From contig NZ_AP018288.1 in the NCBI RefSeq assembly GCF_002368335.1, positions 7,150,371 to 7,214,370 of the forward strand: 64,000 bases of DNA, in the 5' to 3' direction. A program made the translations under genes and the position numbers. How positions within the stretch are numbered: position 1 is the stretch's first letter; each line of letters starts with the position of its first letter. The notes beneath the pieces were generated by a model, which saw only the letters and a program-made list of their open reading frames with translations, did no database searches and had not been told where the DNA came from. The stretch is from Nostoc sp. NIES-4103. Its GTDB lineage: Bacteria; Cyanobacteriota; Cyanobacteriia; Cyanobacteriales; Nostocaceae. Below, one piece after another: positions 9,344 through 19,400 of the stretch.

Positions 9344-9435
9344 AGGACTTACGCACTCGTGACGAGAAACTAAGCTTTTGTGATTACTTCGCTTCGCTCG
9401 TAATGACGTAAAATCGTAGTCTGTGTGTAAGTCCT
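9344..9435. repeat. 92-bp element with AGGACTTACGCA inverted ends
   Basis: The left end AGGACTTACGCA pairs with the right end TGTGTAAGTCCT. A longer degenerate relative lies at 44129-44272, with left end AGGACTTACGCA and right end TACGTAAATCCT. Confidence 0.6.
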
Positions 9436-9655
9436 GTGTGTGAAGATGGAACTTGCTCAGAAGTATGATTTCTGTTTTTGCAATTTAATTGCTTGTCTAT
9501 GAACTAATAGATATGAAATGTTTTGAGTTTTGAATGATCTAGCAATCTTATCTGATTTGTGTTAAATGGTTTTTAATAAAACCACAGACTCACAGAGAAC
9601 ACAGAGATTTTGGAAAGTGACATCTTGCACCAGTTGCTTTATTGCAATTAAAGTG

Positions 9656-9718
9656 CAGTGGGCAATGCAGAAACTTCACTTAAACCCTTATTTTTACGTT
9701 GTCGGCATTGCCCACCCT
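9656..9718. repeat. Inverted repeat around GGGCAATGC / GCATTGCCC
   Basis: GTGGGCAATGC on the left faces GGCATTGCCCAC on the right and could form a hairpin. It is of the same style as other GTAGGGTG...CACCCTAC palindromes in the window (24616-24691). Confidence 0.5.
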
Positions 9719-10212
9719 ACAATAACTGACTAAATTTGTGACAAATCTATAGAATACTGGAGGAAGTAATTGTGTGTAATCTATCTGTGTGAAGTTTGGA
9801 GTTTTTAAAGTTTATCCTTCCGAATATACTGCAAATAGAATTTAACTTTTCTAGAAAATATATTGCCTCCGTAAAATCACCCAAAAAATTTAATTTGAGT
9901 AACAAAGTTTTCATATATTAATCAGCTAGGTTTGAGTATATAAATATCAGCCATATTGCTATGTACGCTTTAGTAAATTTGCGATCGCAAATCCAATGCA
10001 AGATACTCACTACTGGCTTGGGAGGTATACTGTTTACGTTATGATTTAGCAGGGCTGTTGATTTGCGATCGCTTCATATCTCACATTCATAGACTCTCAA
10101 CAAATAGATTGAAATTGAAAATCTGAAATCCTGACTGGAAAAGCTTTTAAAAATGAGTTAATTAAGTGTATATACTTATGTAACTGTCAGTAATGAAATA
10201 ACATATTCTCGT

Positions 10213-10241
10213 TTGACTTAAGAAGTAATACTGTCTATAAA
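10213..10241 (+). promoter_or_regulatory. Sigma70-type promoter upstream of the histidine kinase
   Basis: TTGACT at 10213-10218 and TATAAA at 10236-10241 are separated by exactly 17 bp, close to consensus. Transcription would start near 10248, about 85 bp before the kinase start codon. No response-regulator gene lies in between. Confidence 0.6.
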
Positions 10242-10331
10242 ATCGTTACAGTCTAATTTATCCAACAACATCTCTCAGTTTGGGATTTAAATCCCAAGCA
10301 GAATTGTCAGCAATTTTCTCTGCTTTACAAT

Positions 10332-11747
10332 ATGTTCCAAGCTACTCGTCGTCGTCTTGCTCTTTGGTATACTGCCGTTACTGCCGTATTACTACTACTT
10401 TTCGCCAGTGGTGTATACTTATACGTCCGCAGTACTTTAGTTGAGCGGATTGATGATACCCTCAATCATGTTGTGGAAATTGTCGAGCGATCGCTTGTCA
10501 TTGAGCCAATCAACAACGATGTTGACCAATTCCGCATTAATGTAGAAGCTAGTTTTCGTAGTAATGCCGATACTGTAGATGATGACCACATTGACCTAGA
10601 ATGGTTTAGCCCAACTGGTGAATTACTCTGGTCAACTCTATCGGAACCTCTAAATATTCCCATTCATGCTAACCGCACTGGTGAAACTGTGCGTGTAATT
10701 AAGGGAGAAAAGGGGACTTGGGGCGACTCAGGACTGTTATTGCGACAAATCACGCAACGGGTGCAAATGGGACGGCAAGTATTGGGATATTTGCGTGTTA
10801 GCCATCCCTGGTTTGAAGTCACTAAACCCAGTCGCCAGTTTATGTTGGATTTGGCACTAGGCATTTGGCTAATGGTGCTTTCTGTAGCTGCAAGTGGTTG
10901 GTTTCTTTCAGGTAAAGCAATGGAACCTGTAGGCGAATCTTACCAACGCCTCAAACAATTTACAGCTGATGCTTCCCATGAACTCAGAAGCCCTATCGCT
11001 TTAATTCAAACTAATGTGCAAGTCGCCCTTGCTGATTTAGAGTGGCGAGAGACACAAACCACTACTTCTTTGAATTATCGACAACAATTAAAGGTAGTAG
11101 AACGATTAACCCAGCGTTTGGGTAGGTTAGTCAATGATTTACTCTTTTTAGCACGACAGGACAGTGGCATCAGCAAAGATATTTTTTCACCTTGTCCGCT
11201 AGATGCTTTACTGATGGAAGTGGTTGAAGAACAACAACTTTTAGCTACTGAAAAAGAAATTACTCTGACTTTAGATTTAGTTGACCCTCCCGCCTCAGAA
11301 ACTAGCCCGGAATTGCTAGAAAATTGGTTCACACTTTTGGGTAAATGGGATGAATTGGTGCGGTTGTTCACGAATTTGATTAGCAACGCTTTGCAATACA
11401 CTCCACCAGGCGGACGGGTAAATGTGGAATTGGCACATCTGGAAGGAAACAATCGTGTTTCGAGAATTCGTCATAGTACTTCCCAGTTGCAAATCAAAGT
11501 CAGTGATACTGGAGTTGGTATTCCAGCAGAGGCACTACCACGGTTATTTGACCGCTTTTATCGAGTAGATCCAGCGCGTAGTCACACGACCAAAAATACG
11601 GCTACAGAAAGTACTACAGGTTCAGGATTAGGACTAGCGATCGCCCAAGCTATTGTCGAAAATCACCAAGGGCAGATTCAAGTTGAAAGCACTGTTGGGA
11701 AAGGTACTACTTTTATTGTCACATTACCAATAACTCTTGAGTATTAA
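10332..11747 (+). CDS. Sensor histidine kinase, RppB-like, without an adjacent response regulator
   Basis: Inner-membrane two-component kinase. TM1 is at about 12-32, a periplasmic sensor follows to about 170, and TM2 spans about 175-195. A HisKA domain follows with the phosphoacceptor in DASHELRSP (His216), then an HATPase domain with N box NLISNALQYTPPGG, G1 DTGVGIP, F box FDRFYR and G2 GSGLGLAIA. The segment around KQFTADASHELRSPIALI strongly resembles cyanobacterial RppB/NrsS-type kinases. Those are normally encoded next to the response regulator RppA, but no regulator lies on either side here. Length (471 aa) is normal. It is preceded by its own promoter. Confidence 0.88.
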   Translation: MFQATRRRLALWYTAVTAVLLLLFASGVYLYVRSTLVERIDDTLNHVVEIVERSLVIEPINNDVDQFRINVEASFRSNADTVDDDHIDLEWFSPTGELLWSTLSEPLNIPIHANRTGETVRVIKGEKGTWGDSGLLLRQITQRVQMGRQVLGYLRVSHPWFEVTKPSRQFMLDLALGIWLMVLSVAASGWFLSGKAMEPVGESYQRLKQFTADASHELRSPIALIQTNVQVALADLEWRETQTTTSLNYRQQLKVVERLTQRLGRLVNDLLFLARQDSGISKDIFSPCPLDALLMEVVEEQQLLATEKEITLTLDLVDPPASETSPELLENWFTLLGKWDELVRLFTNLISNALQYTPPGGRVNVELAHLEGNNRVSRIRHSTSQLQIKVSDTGVGIPAEALPRLFDRFYRVDPARSHTTKNTATESTTGSGLGLAIAQAIVENHQGQIQVESTVGKGTTFIVTLPITLEY

Positions 11748-11988
11748 TTTGACAGTCAGCATTTGTTTCTTGTGATAGATGAAGCAAATAACTTTCTCTA
11801 TTAACTTATATAGTAAAGCCTGCCAATTTGAGACATTAATTTAACTGTTGGTAGTTGAATAGTTTTACTAACAATAATTTTTGAAGTAATTATATAAACT
11901 ATTGTTTTCTATTTTAGTTTAATTACTTCTATGTCAGCAATACCAAAAATTTGAGAGAAACAAAAGATTACAATCACAGGAGTTAATC

Positions 11989-12834
11989 ATGAGTATCAAT
12001 TATCAAAATATGGGCAAATATGCTAAATTGTTTGGCGCTATTTGTGGAGGATTATTGTTGAGCATGCCAGCAATTCCTAAAGCCGCACAAGCACAACAAT
12101 CTACTCCCTCTACTCCTAAAGTTAATCCTTGCCCTAGCATTTTCTACGAAGAACCACACAATAATCGAGTTCTAGTGCCACAAGGTTGTCCACCCAATGC
12201 TTTCACTCAAAAACAAGCAGCTCAAGGACTCCTTCCCACAACTCCAACTGCTGCTACCCCATCACCATCTCAGATACAGTTGGGTGTTGGCGGCGAAGCA
12301 CCACAACAAACTACTTCTGGGCTGAATCCTTGCCCTCGTATTTTCTATGAAGAACCTTTCAATAGTAGAAATATAGTGCCTCAAGGATGCCCGTCCAATT
12401 CTTTTACCCAACAACAGCAGACATTAAGACCAAATTCCAGTCAAGTTATCCCTGTTAGTCCATCGGTTTCTCCAACTCAACCAACTCAACCATCGGTGTT
12501 ACCATCACGCCAAGCTCCTAGAACTACGATGGCCCTTGCAAATGGTAGAGTTAATATCAAGTTGGTAAACGACACTGCGGCTAATATCACTTACGAAGTC
12601 ATTGGTGATACAGCACCGCGATCGCTACAAGGCAAATCAGATGTGACACTACAAAATTTAAGCGCACCAATAACAGTCACATTCCAACGTCAAGATGGTG
12701 GCTTACTGTTGGTAACTCCACAGCCCTCTTCAGAGCCAGGTATATTGGAAGTGACATTTCAAGAAGCTACTGATATCAAGACTGATACAAAAGCATTGAG
12801 GATAGAACCAAACGGTTCAGTTTATCTAAATTAG
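11989..12834 (+). CDS. Secreted protein with duplicated NPCPxIFYEEP motif
   Basis: Unrecognised 281-aa protein. A strong AGGAG site lies six bases before the ATG. The N-terminus is a signal peptide (LFGAICGGLLLSMPAIP, cleavage after AAQAQ). Two copies of a ~25-residue unit follow, NPCPSIFYEEPHNN...VPQGCP and NPCPRIFYEEPFNS...VPQGCP, each with two Cys and each followed by a Pro/Thr/Gln-rich linker. The C-terminal ~100 residues (NGRVNIKLVNDTAANITYEV onward) look like a beta domain. The paired cysteines suggest a small disulfide unit repeated twice. A MITE begins ten bases after its stop codon. Confidence 0.75.
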   Translation: MSINYQNMGKYAKLFGAICGGLLLSMPAIPKAAQAQQSTPSTPKVNPCPSIFYEEPHNNRVLVPQGCPPNAFTQKQAAQGLLPTTPTAATPSPSQIQLGVGGEAPQQTTSGLNPCPRIFYEEPFNSRNIVPQGCPSNSFTQQQQTLRPNSSQVIPVSPSVSPTQPTQPSVLPSRQAPRTTMALANGRVNIKLVNDTAANITYEVIGDTAPRSLQGKSDVTLQNLSAPITVTFQRQDGGLLLVTPQPSSEPGILEVTFQEATDIKTDTKALRIEPNGSVYLN

Positions 12835-12843
12835 TTTAAAACA

Positions 12844-13038
12844 ACGTGAGTTCGACAGACTTTGAAGAACCCCGCTTCCATTCCTCTCCCCTCCAAGGAG
12901 AGCTGACTTTTCAGGTCATGTGGAAAAGTCAACGCCAGACCTAACCCCCCAGCCCCCTTCCCTTCGAGGGAAGGGGGAGCAATTAAAGCCCCTCTCCGCG
13001 TCGGAGAGGGGTTGGGGAGAGGTTCATCGAACTCACGT
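12844..13038. repeat. MITE, family A relative, 195 bp, with 7-bp target duplication
   Basis: The ends are ACGTGAGTTCGA and TCGAACTCACGT. TAAAACA flanks both sides exactly (12837-12843 and 13039-13045), a perfect 7-bp duplication. The interior differs from the 144-bp copies and carries its own palindromes (CCCTTCC...GGAAGGG, CCTCTCC...GGAGAGG). Confidence 0.85.
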
Positions 13039-13110
13039 TAAAACAATAGTTAGGAGTAAATAGTTAAGAGTTGAGAATAAAACTCCTAACTCCTAACTCC
13101 TAACTCTTAT

Positions 13111-14202
13111 TCACCGCTTCAACATTTGAGTCAATCTATCAATCAGTCGTACTTCTTGCTTGTTATCTTCCAAGGTGCGTGCCAAAATAATTGCTCTTTC
13201 ATAAAAATTACGGGCAGTTGGGTAATTACCTAACTGCTCGTATAAACGAGCGTAGGATTCAAAAGATTTCAATTCTTCTCTGAGATTTTGCGATTCGTTA
13301 GCGAGTGTTAAGCGCTGCGCTAGTAATTCAAAAGCACGGTTGTACCGTCCTACGGCAGTGTGGGCTGTAACTAAACCATCAATTGCTCGTAATTGGTTAA
13401 TGCGATCGCTGTTACTTTTCGCAATCCGCATTGCTGCCCCATAAGAGCCAATTGTATCTTGATAATTCTTAGCTGCTAGATAAGCATCACCCAAATTATT
13501 TAAGGTATTTGCTTCACCGAAGCGATCGCCAGTCTGACGACGGAAAGTTAAAGCAGTTTCATAAAGTTTAATTGCCTTATTGTAATCTCCAAGTCTGGCT
13601 GTCACCAAACCTAAATTACTAAGAGATAGTCCTTTACCTTCAATATTTTCTACGTTATGAGCAATTGCGAGTGCTTCCTGAATGGTTTTGCCTGCGGGGA
13701 CAGGTTCTCCGGCTTGTAGTAGTAAACTAGCGATGTTATTGAGCGCAAAAATTTGAGCTTGAAAGTCTTTTGTATCACGAGCGATCGCTAACCGTCGCCG
13801 TAATGCATCTTCACCTTCTTTAAAACGACCTTGCTGAATATAAGCATTTGCCAACAGATCATAAGTTAGCCCTTGGGCTTTGATATCGCCAACTGAGCGA
13901 TATATATTTAATGCCTGTAAGCAAGACTCGATTGTTTTATCAGAATATCCTGAAGCATACTGCTGTTCGCCAACACGCAACAAGCTGTCTGCCCGATCTC
14001 TGGATTGTCGCCAACTGGAATTACTTAAAGGGCGGTGGAGTTGTTGGGTAATATCAGCTGCACCTGCTGCTATGGGATTCAGCACAAAAGCAAAAACTAA
14101 AAAGTAAAAACTTAGCCAGTGCAATGGACGAACGCGATCGCAAATCTGCAACCCAGCGAAGTGCCAAATCCTATGCCTTAAGAAAAAATACTGTTGTTTC
14201 AT
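13111..14202 (-). CDS. TPR-repeat protein with N-terminal membrane/signal segment
   Basis: About 363 aa from the ATG at 14202; an upstream in-frame ATG at 14283 would add 27 residues lacking any signal features. A hydrophobic stretch (WLSFYFLVFAFVLNPIAAGAA) suggests export or anchoring. Several tetratricopeptide repeats of the NB-ARC/kinesin-light-chain style follow (GLTYDLLANAYIQQGRFKEG, SLSNLGLVTARLGDYNKAI, TLNNLGDAYLAAKNYQDTI). TPRs mediate protein contacts; no enzymatic domain is present. It is 98 bp downstream of the sigma-like gene on the same strand. Confidence 0.8.
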   Translation of the reverse strand: MKQQYFFLRHRIWHFAGLQICDRVRPLHWLSFYFLVFAFVLNPIAAGAADITQQLHRPLSNSSWRQSRDRADSLLRVGEQQYASGYSDKTIESCLQALNIYRSVGDIKAQGLTYDLLANAYIQQGRFKEGEDALRRRLAIARDTKDFQAQIFALNNIASLLLQAGEPVPAGKTIQEALAIAHNVENIEGKGLSLSNLGLVTARLGDYNKAIKLYETALTFRRQTGDRFGEANTLNNLGDAYLAAKNYQDTIGSYGAAMRIAKSNSDRINQLRAIDGLVTAHTAVGRYNRAFELLAQRLTLANESQNLREELKSFESYARLYEQLGNYPTARNFYERAIILARTLEDNKQEVRLIDRLTQMLKR

Positions 14203-14300
14203 AAAACTTAACCCATGAAATTTTGGCTTTAAGTACAAGGTTGAAGAGAAAGTTTTATTTTTACGAGTTAAGATTACTAGCATAAGCGTATATACGGAAG

Positions 14301-14930
14301 TTAAGATGAAGTTGAATCTTCTCCTAAGTAGATAGCGCGGATATCAGCAGGTAATTTATCCTCTAGCATACGATAGCCTTCCTGGAGAAAATTGGCTACT
14401 TCGGCAGGTGAAATCTTTTCGCCTTCAGCTTGTAGATAGGCTGCAATTCGAGTTTCGCTCCAGTGGAAAGTTTGAGCCATTAAAATGATTAATCGTAAAA
14501 TAGGCGGTAGTTGATCCAATGCTTGCTCTACATAGCACCATAGTGGTGGTGAAGTCGCTTGCAGAGAATAATGAATTGCTTCTGTTGGGGGTAGCTTAAT
14601 TTCGTTGATACAGAAAGCTGTAATATTTATGAGCCAATTTTGTAGGGTTAAGGTTTCCTGTCCTGTTGGAGAATTCTGTAAATTTAGTCCCCCAAGTTCG
14701 TAATAGATATGTCGCCAGGTGAGGGCAAACAGATAATCAGCCTGCACAGGCGATCGCGCCGAATGCTGAATCAAGGTGTAGACTATAGGGCTGTAGCGGC
14801 AAAAAATGACTGTAAAGTACTTTCCATGGTCTGGATGGTTTTGAAACAAACTTAGCAGTTCTTGGTCACTGTGATGAAACAGCGACTTCACCAGCGGGTG
14901 ATTAGCTTCTGGAAAATGAGGAATTTGCAT
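14301..14930 (-). CDS. Divergent sigma-70-like (ECF-type) protein
   Basis: The 209-aa protein has a region-2-like helix bundle (YFTVIFCRYSPIVYTLIQHS through LTWRHIYYEL). Near the C-terminus is a region-4-like helix-turn-helix (LDQLPPILRLIILMAQTFHW, then ETRIAAYLQ, EVANFLQEGYRMLEDKLP). This layout fits small cyanobacterial proteins usually named sigma-70-family factors. The basic promoter-contacting residues expected in region 2.4 are hard to see, so activity as a true sigma factor is uncertain. It may be co-transcribed with the downstream TPR gene. Confidence 0.55.
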   Translation of the reverse strand: MQIPHFPEANHPLVKSLFHHSDQELLSLFQNHPDHGKYFTVIFCRYSPIVYTLIQHSARSPVQADYLFALTWRHIYYELGGLNLQNSPTGQETLTLQNWLINITAFCINEIKLPPTEAIHYSLQATSPPLWCYVEQALDQLPPILRLIILMAQTFHWSETRIAAYLQAEGEKISPAEVANFLQEGYRMLEDKLPADIRAIYLGEDSTSS

Positions 14931-15130
14931 AGGGCAAGGCTAGTGATAGTTGTTAGAATAATATTGGTAATAGGAGTTTTATAGTTAGCAACATCATATT
15001 TTTACAAAAGGTCTGTTTTTTGTTAAGATTCAGACCGATTTAGTATTGGTACACTAGAAACAAGGACTTTACTTTCAGTCTGTATCGACAATAATAAAAG
15101 CGGCACTCTTATACAATCTTTAATTTGTTC

Positions 15131-15727
15131 ATGCTTATAGCAGCTAGTGTGATGCCTTTCTTGCTCTCTCCCTTGACTTTAGGCTCATTTTTGCCTTCCC
15201 TGCCCTTGGATAGCTTGTTTTCCACCCAAGGCATTATGGTGTTGCTCTTGGCAGCATACGCCGGTGCCATGTGGATGTTCCTCACAAGTGCGCCAAAAGT
15301 TTATACCGTAATGGTGTCTGATTTGGAGATTGCCCGACAGTTGTATGAAGGGTTACTAGATTTGCCAGTAGCTGAAGTGCCTTTGCACTACTACTACAAC
15401 TACGAACAAACCCTAGGCGCAGCTAGTGTTGATCCACTGTATATGTCCGCCAGTCCTAGCTGGTCTAATAAGATGATGAATAGTGGCAATGAGGGACTGT
15501 GGTATCAACTGAAGAAAAACACCCAGCTACACGTCATTACAGGAGCAAGTTTAGGCAGCAAAAATCAGCAACGTCACGTTTGCTTTGACCGCGAATGCCT
15601 GGACTTGATTTTAATGCGAGTCGAAGTACGTGGTTTAAAGTTCAAGATTCGCAATGATAAGCCCTTAAATTTCTTGGTTAAGGATTATGAGGGACGGGTG
15701 ATTGAGGTGGCTGAAGTCGCGAATTAG
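15131..15727 (+). CDS. Membrane-anchored VOC/glyoxalase-fold protein
   Basis: An ATG at 15131 is preferred over the TTG two codons upstream. The N-terminal ~55 residues are hydrophobic (MPFLLSPLTLG, GIMVLLLAAYAGAMWMFLT). A vicinal-oxygen-chelate-type half domain follows, starting KVYTVMVSDLEIARQLYEGL and ending NFLVKDYEGRVIEVAEV. This is a conserved cyanobacterial protein of glyoxalase-like fold. The metal ligands of true glyoxalases are not obvious, so no reaction can be assigned. Confidence 0.7.
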   Translation: MLIAASVMPFLLSPLTLGSFLPSLPLDSLFSTQGIMVLLLAAYAGAMWMFLTSAPKVYTVMVSDLEIARQLYEGLLDLPVAEVPLHYYYNYEQTLGAASVDPLYMSASPSWSNKMMNSGNEGLWYQLKKNTQLHVITGASLGSKNQQRHVCFDRECLDLILMRVEVRGLKFKIRNDKPLNFLVKDYEGRVIEVAEVAN

Positions 15728-15870
15728 TTATCTTTTGTTATAAAGATTTTAGGTTGGGTGGTGCGATCGCATCACCCAAAATTTTTGTTTTTTGCAGTGA
15801 AAGACTTGCTGTAATTATTGATTACTTCTAAACGAACCGCAGAGGCGCAGAGAACACAGAGTAGAAGTAG

Positions 15871-15898
15871 GGTGCGTTGTCGCACAGCGCAACGCACC
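15871..15898. repeat. Short palindrome GGTGCGTTG / CAACGCACC
   Basis: A 9-bp perfect stem around a 10-base loop, in the 250-bp gap between the glyoxalase-fold gene and the DUF29 gene. It is a common small palindromic repeat type, with no T-run after it. Confidence 0.5.
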
Positions 15899-15977
15899 GC
15901 CAACAATTAAAGCTGCGTTAAACTATAGAATTTTTCTCGCTGATTTTCTTACATTATTCTTTATTGCTGTTGAAAAA

Positions 15978-16433
15978 ATGTACGTATCTTACCTCTATGA
16001 AACAGATTTCTATGCTTGGACTCAACAGCAGGTTAGCTTGCTGAAAACTCAACAGTGGGGTCAATTAGATACTATCAACCTAATTGAGGAAATTGAAGCT
16101 TTGGGGAGAAAAGAACGGCAAGAATTGAGAAATCGATTAGGAGTATTGTTAGGGCATTTATTGAAATGGCAGTTTCAACCAGATAAACGCAGTAATAGTT
16201 GGTTGAGTACAATTAAAGAACAACGTGTCCAAATTAAACTACTTCTGCAAGATAGCCCTAGTTTGAAACCTTATTTAGATGAAGTTTTTTTTGCTGTTTA
16301 TGAACTTGGTTTGGCTTTGGCAATTCGAGAGACTCAATTAGGTGAACAGCTTTTTCCAGAAGCATGTCCCTACACTTTAGACCAAACTTTGAATCCTGAA
16401 TTTTTACCCAATCAAAATCATGTTGATGAGTAG
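15978..16433 (+). CDS. DUF29 family protein
   Basis: A 151-aa protein with the family's characteristic start LYETDFYAWTQQQVSLLK, the central LIEEIEALGRKERQELRNRL and LLGHLLKWQFQPDKRSNSW. DUF29 proteins are abundant in cyanobacteria and of unknown function. The gene converges on the CHAT gene, with a 34-bp gap between their stop codons. Confidence 0.92.
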   Translation: MYVSYLYETDFYAWTQQQVSLLKTQQWGQLDTINLIEEIEALGRKERQELRNRLGVLLGHLLKWQFQPDKRSNSWLSTIKEQRVQIKLLLQDSPSLKPYLDEVFFAVYELGLALAIRETQLGEQLFPEACPYTLDQTLNPEFLPNQNHVDE

Positions 16434-16467
16434 GGCGAATCATTGCAAAACTCTACTAGCATTTTCA

Positions 16468-19400
16468 TCATCGTAAACCTTGGCAAATGAAAGCAGCCCA
16501 ATAGCGAGGATGTGAAAAGGGAAATTCTTCATTTGAATTTTTTACCCGATCAATTTCCAGTGTCACACCAGCATACTTTCGATATTCGCTATCCCACTCC
16601 AAATATTCTGCTGAACCAGGTGGGTATTGTTTTCGCTTATTTCTCGCTTCTTTGCGCTTAATTTCTGTTTGTTTGGATATTGCTAGCAACTCTTCTTTTT
16701 TGAGTTTACACAGTCTAATTTGGGCTTGCCGTAGTGCTTCAGGCCTGCTGTTGCCATATTTCCGATAGTGGTAGTAAAAGATAGAAAATAGTGCTGTAGC
16801 TAGGTCATTTACTGACCACAAGCTACTGACAACACTTCTAGCGCCAGCACATAAAAAGCCGATAGAAATCGTAAACATATCACCTGTCAGCAATTCAGGT
16901 ACTCCCAGACCAGTCTCACAACAAGCAAGAAATACATCACAAAGCTGAGATAGACGCCAGCTAGGAGTCATCAACTGTCCCAAAGTGATATTACCATCTC
17001 CCAATTTCAGCACCGATTCCAAGGGGCGATCAAGGCGAAATTGGGCGTGATGACAACAGTGAAGTACCTGAACTTGTTCAGCTAGCTGTCGGTAGTTGTT
17101 GCAAGTTGCTTGACTGCTTCCTCTTAAACGCTGGCTTTTTGGGATATTAAAGATTTCGGCGATTTTTTCGCCTTCAAAACTAGCGCAGGGTAAGTCGTCT
17201 GTGGCATCTTCTACGATGCCGTAAGTTAAATCATTGTTCACTTCACCGCGTTGTTGACAAAATTCCAATATTTGACAGCTAGGGATGTAGCGAATGAGAA
17301 AGCGATCGCCTAAATATTGATTATTTCCAATTGGTAATGCAGCAAAAGGAATTAGGTGTAAACCCAAGTGAGGTACTATAATTAACTCTTCAATTCCTTG
17401 GAGACGATCACTAATTAATTCCTCTAATTGAAGTTTTTTTGCTACTTCATCTAAAACATTATCAATTATTTCTTTTTGTTCAATATCTTGCCGATGCCAA
17501 TTAAACAAAATACAAATTTGTAGAGGCATCTGCTCATATTCTGACGCAGGCATAACAATCAATTCTGCGGGATTTATTGGCTCTGGTTGCCCATTTTCTG
17601 TTCCCATCCAACCCTGTGCTTTTTTGAATCCCTGACCTTTGCAAGTATGACAGGAAAGTTGATTATGCCGCAGGACAAAGACATGAGTATTATTGCTAGT
17701 TGTGTAAAAGCTGAGAATGGCTGTAGTCGGCTGGTCAATTAGTCGCTGCATATCATACAACTGTGGCGCAGTAACTTGTTTTTGGGCAGCGAGTAGGGGA
17801 TCTTTTTGGCGGAGTCGTTGCCAAATTAACTGCTTTTGTTTTTCTAACTCAGCAATTTTTTGAGTGTAGGGTGCATAGGCGGCGCGATCGCTGGTTCTGC
17901 TTTGTGTTTGCATGTTTTCTGTAGGATCAGATTGATGGCGATCGCGTTCTTGATTAATTATCTTTTGCAAGTAGTTGTAATACTGCAATAACTCCTCAAC
18001 TTCTTGGGGAATTTCTCCATCCTTAAAGTCATTATTTACCATCAATTCCACAAGGCTTTTCCCACGGGAACGCTCAACATATTCCAGTGCCTTACCCAAC
18101 TCACCTGTGTTGATGCACGCTTGCACTATATTTTCGTAGAGGTTAGCGGCTTGTGGGAGTAAGCCTTGACGACTGGGTTCGGAAGTTATCCAAGTACGAA
18201 GTTGTTCATAGCCTTCAATTGCGGCTGCATAACCTTTGATTGCTATTTGCCAATCTCCAGATTTGAAAGCAATTTCGCCTAAATTTATGCCAGTGGTGAA
18301 GCAATTAAGGGGAAAAGATAAGGGGGTATAAATTTCTAGCGCTGACTCAAAACATTCAATTGCCTCTGCAACCTGTTCTAGTTTAGTGTAAATCAGACCT
18401 AAATTTTTTTGGCTAGATGCCCACATTTGTGGGAAAGCATCACGGGTGTAGACTCGCAAGGCATTTTGACAACAGGTTATTGACTGTTGCAAGTTTTCTT
18501 CCTGCTTACCCTTGATGCGTTTGCGGTAAGCGCTTCCTAAATTGTTTTGAATTTGTGCCCAATTTTCTGGAAATGCTTGCAAGGTGTATACCTGTAAGGC
18601 ATTTTGATCGTGCTGAATCGCCATTTCCAAATTTTCTGCTTTATCCCCCAGTATGCGAATGGAATAAGCGTATCCCAGGTTCATCTGAGTTGTAGCCCAA
18701 TCTTTGGGAAAAGCTTGACGAGTACGAACTTCTAAAGCAAATTCAAAGCAAGCGATCGCCATTTCTACATTTTCTGCTTTGTCACCACGTATGCGAAGAT
18801 TATAGGTAACCCCTAAATTATTTAAGCTTTGGGCCCATTTTTCAGGGAAAGCTTCACGGGTGCGAACCTCTAAGGCATTTTCAAAGCAGGTAATTGCCTT
18901 TTCCAGATTTTCTACGGGATTGCCTTGAATCAGGTCACTGTAAACAAGTCCCAAATTATTTTGAGTTTGGGCCCATTTTTCCGGAAAAGATTCGCGGGTG
19001 CGAACTTGCAAAGCATTTTGATAACAAGCGATCGCTTGATTGTAATTTTCTGCTTGTTGGCCGCGAATACGCTTGGCGTAAGCATTTCCCAAATTATTTT
19101 GAGTTATAGCCCATTCCACTGGAAAAGCTTTGTATGTGTAAATTTCTAAAGCTTTTTGGTAGTAGGCGATCGCTTGTTCTAAATTCTTTGCGCGATCGCC
19201 CTGAATGCGATTTTCGTAAGCAAGTCCCAAATTATTTTGAGCTTTCGCCCAATAGTCTGGGGCTGTATTCAAAGTAAATGCTGTTAATCCTAACTCGTAG
19301 GCTGCAATAGCAATTTCTAAGTTAACAGCACGGTTGCCTAGAGGAAAATGCTGGATTGAATTACTCAGGTTCATTAAGCATCCTGCCAGAGCTTCTTTGT

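Larger units (their letters stand above)
9216..10331. other. 1.1-kb intergenic region with repeats and one promoter
   Basis: There is no convincing gene. It holds an inverted-end repeat (9344-9435), a solo end of the CATCTTGCACCAG element (9617-9633), a hairpin-forming repeat (9656-9718), several HIP1-like GCGATCGC sites, and a good sigma70-type promoter at the right end. Confidence 0.7.
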
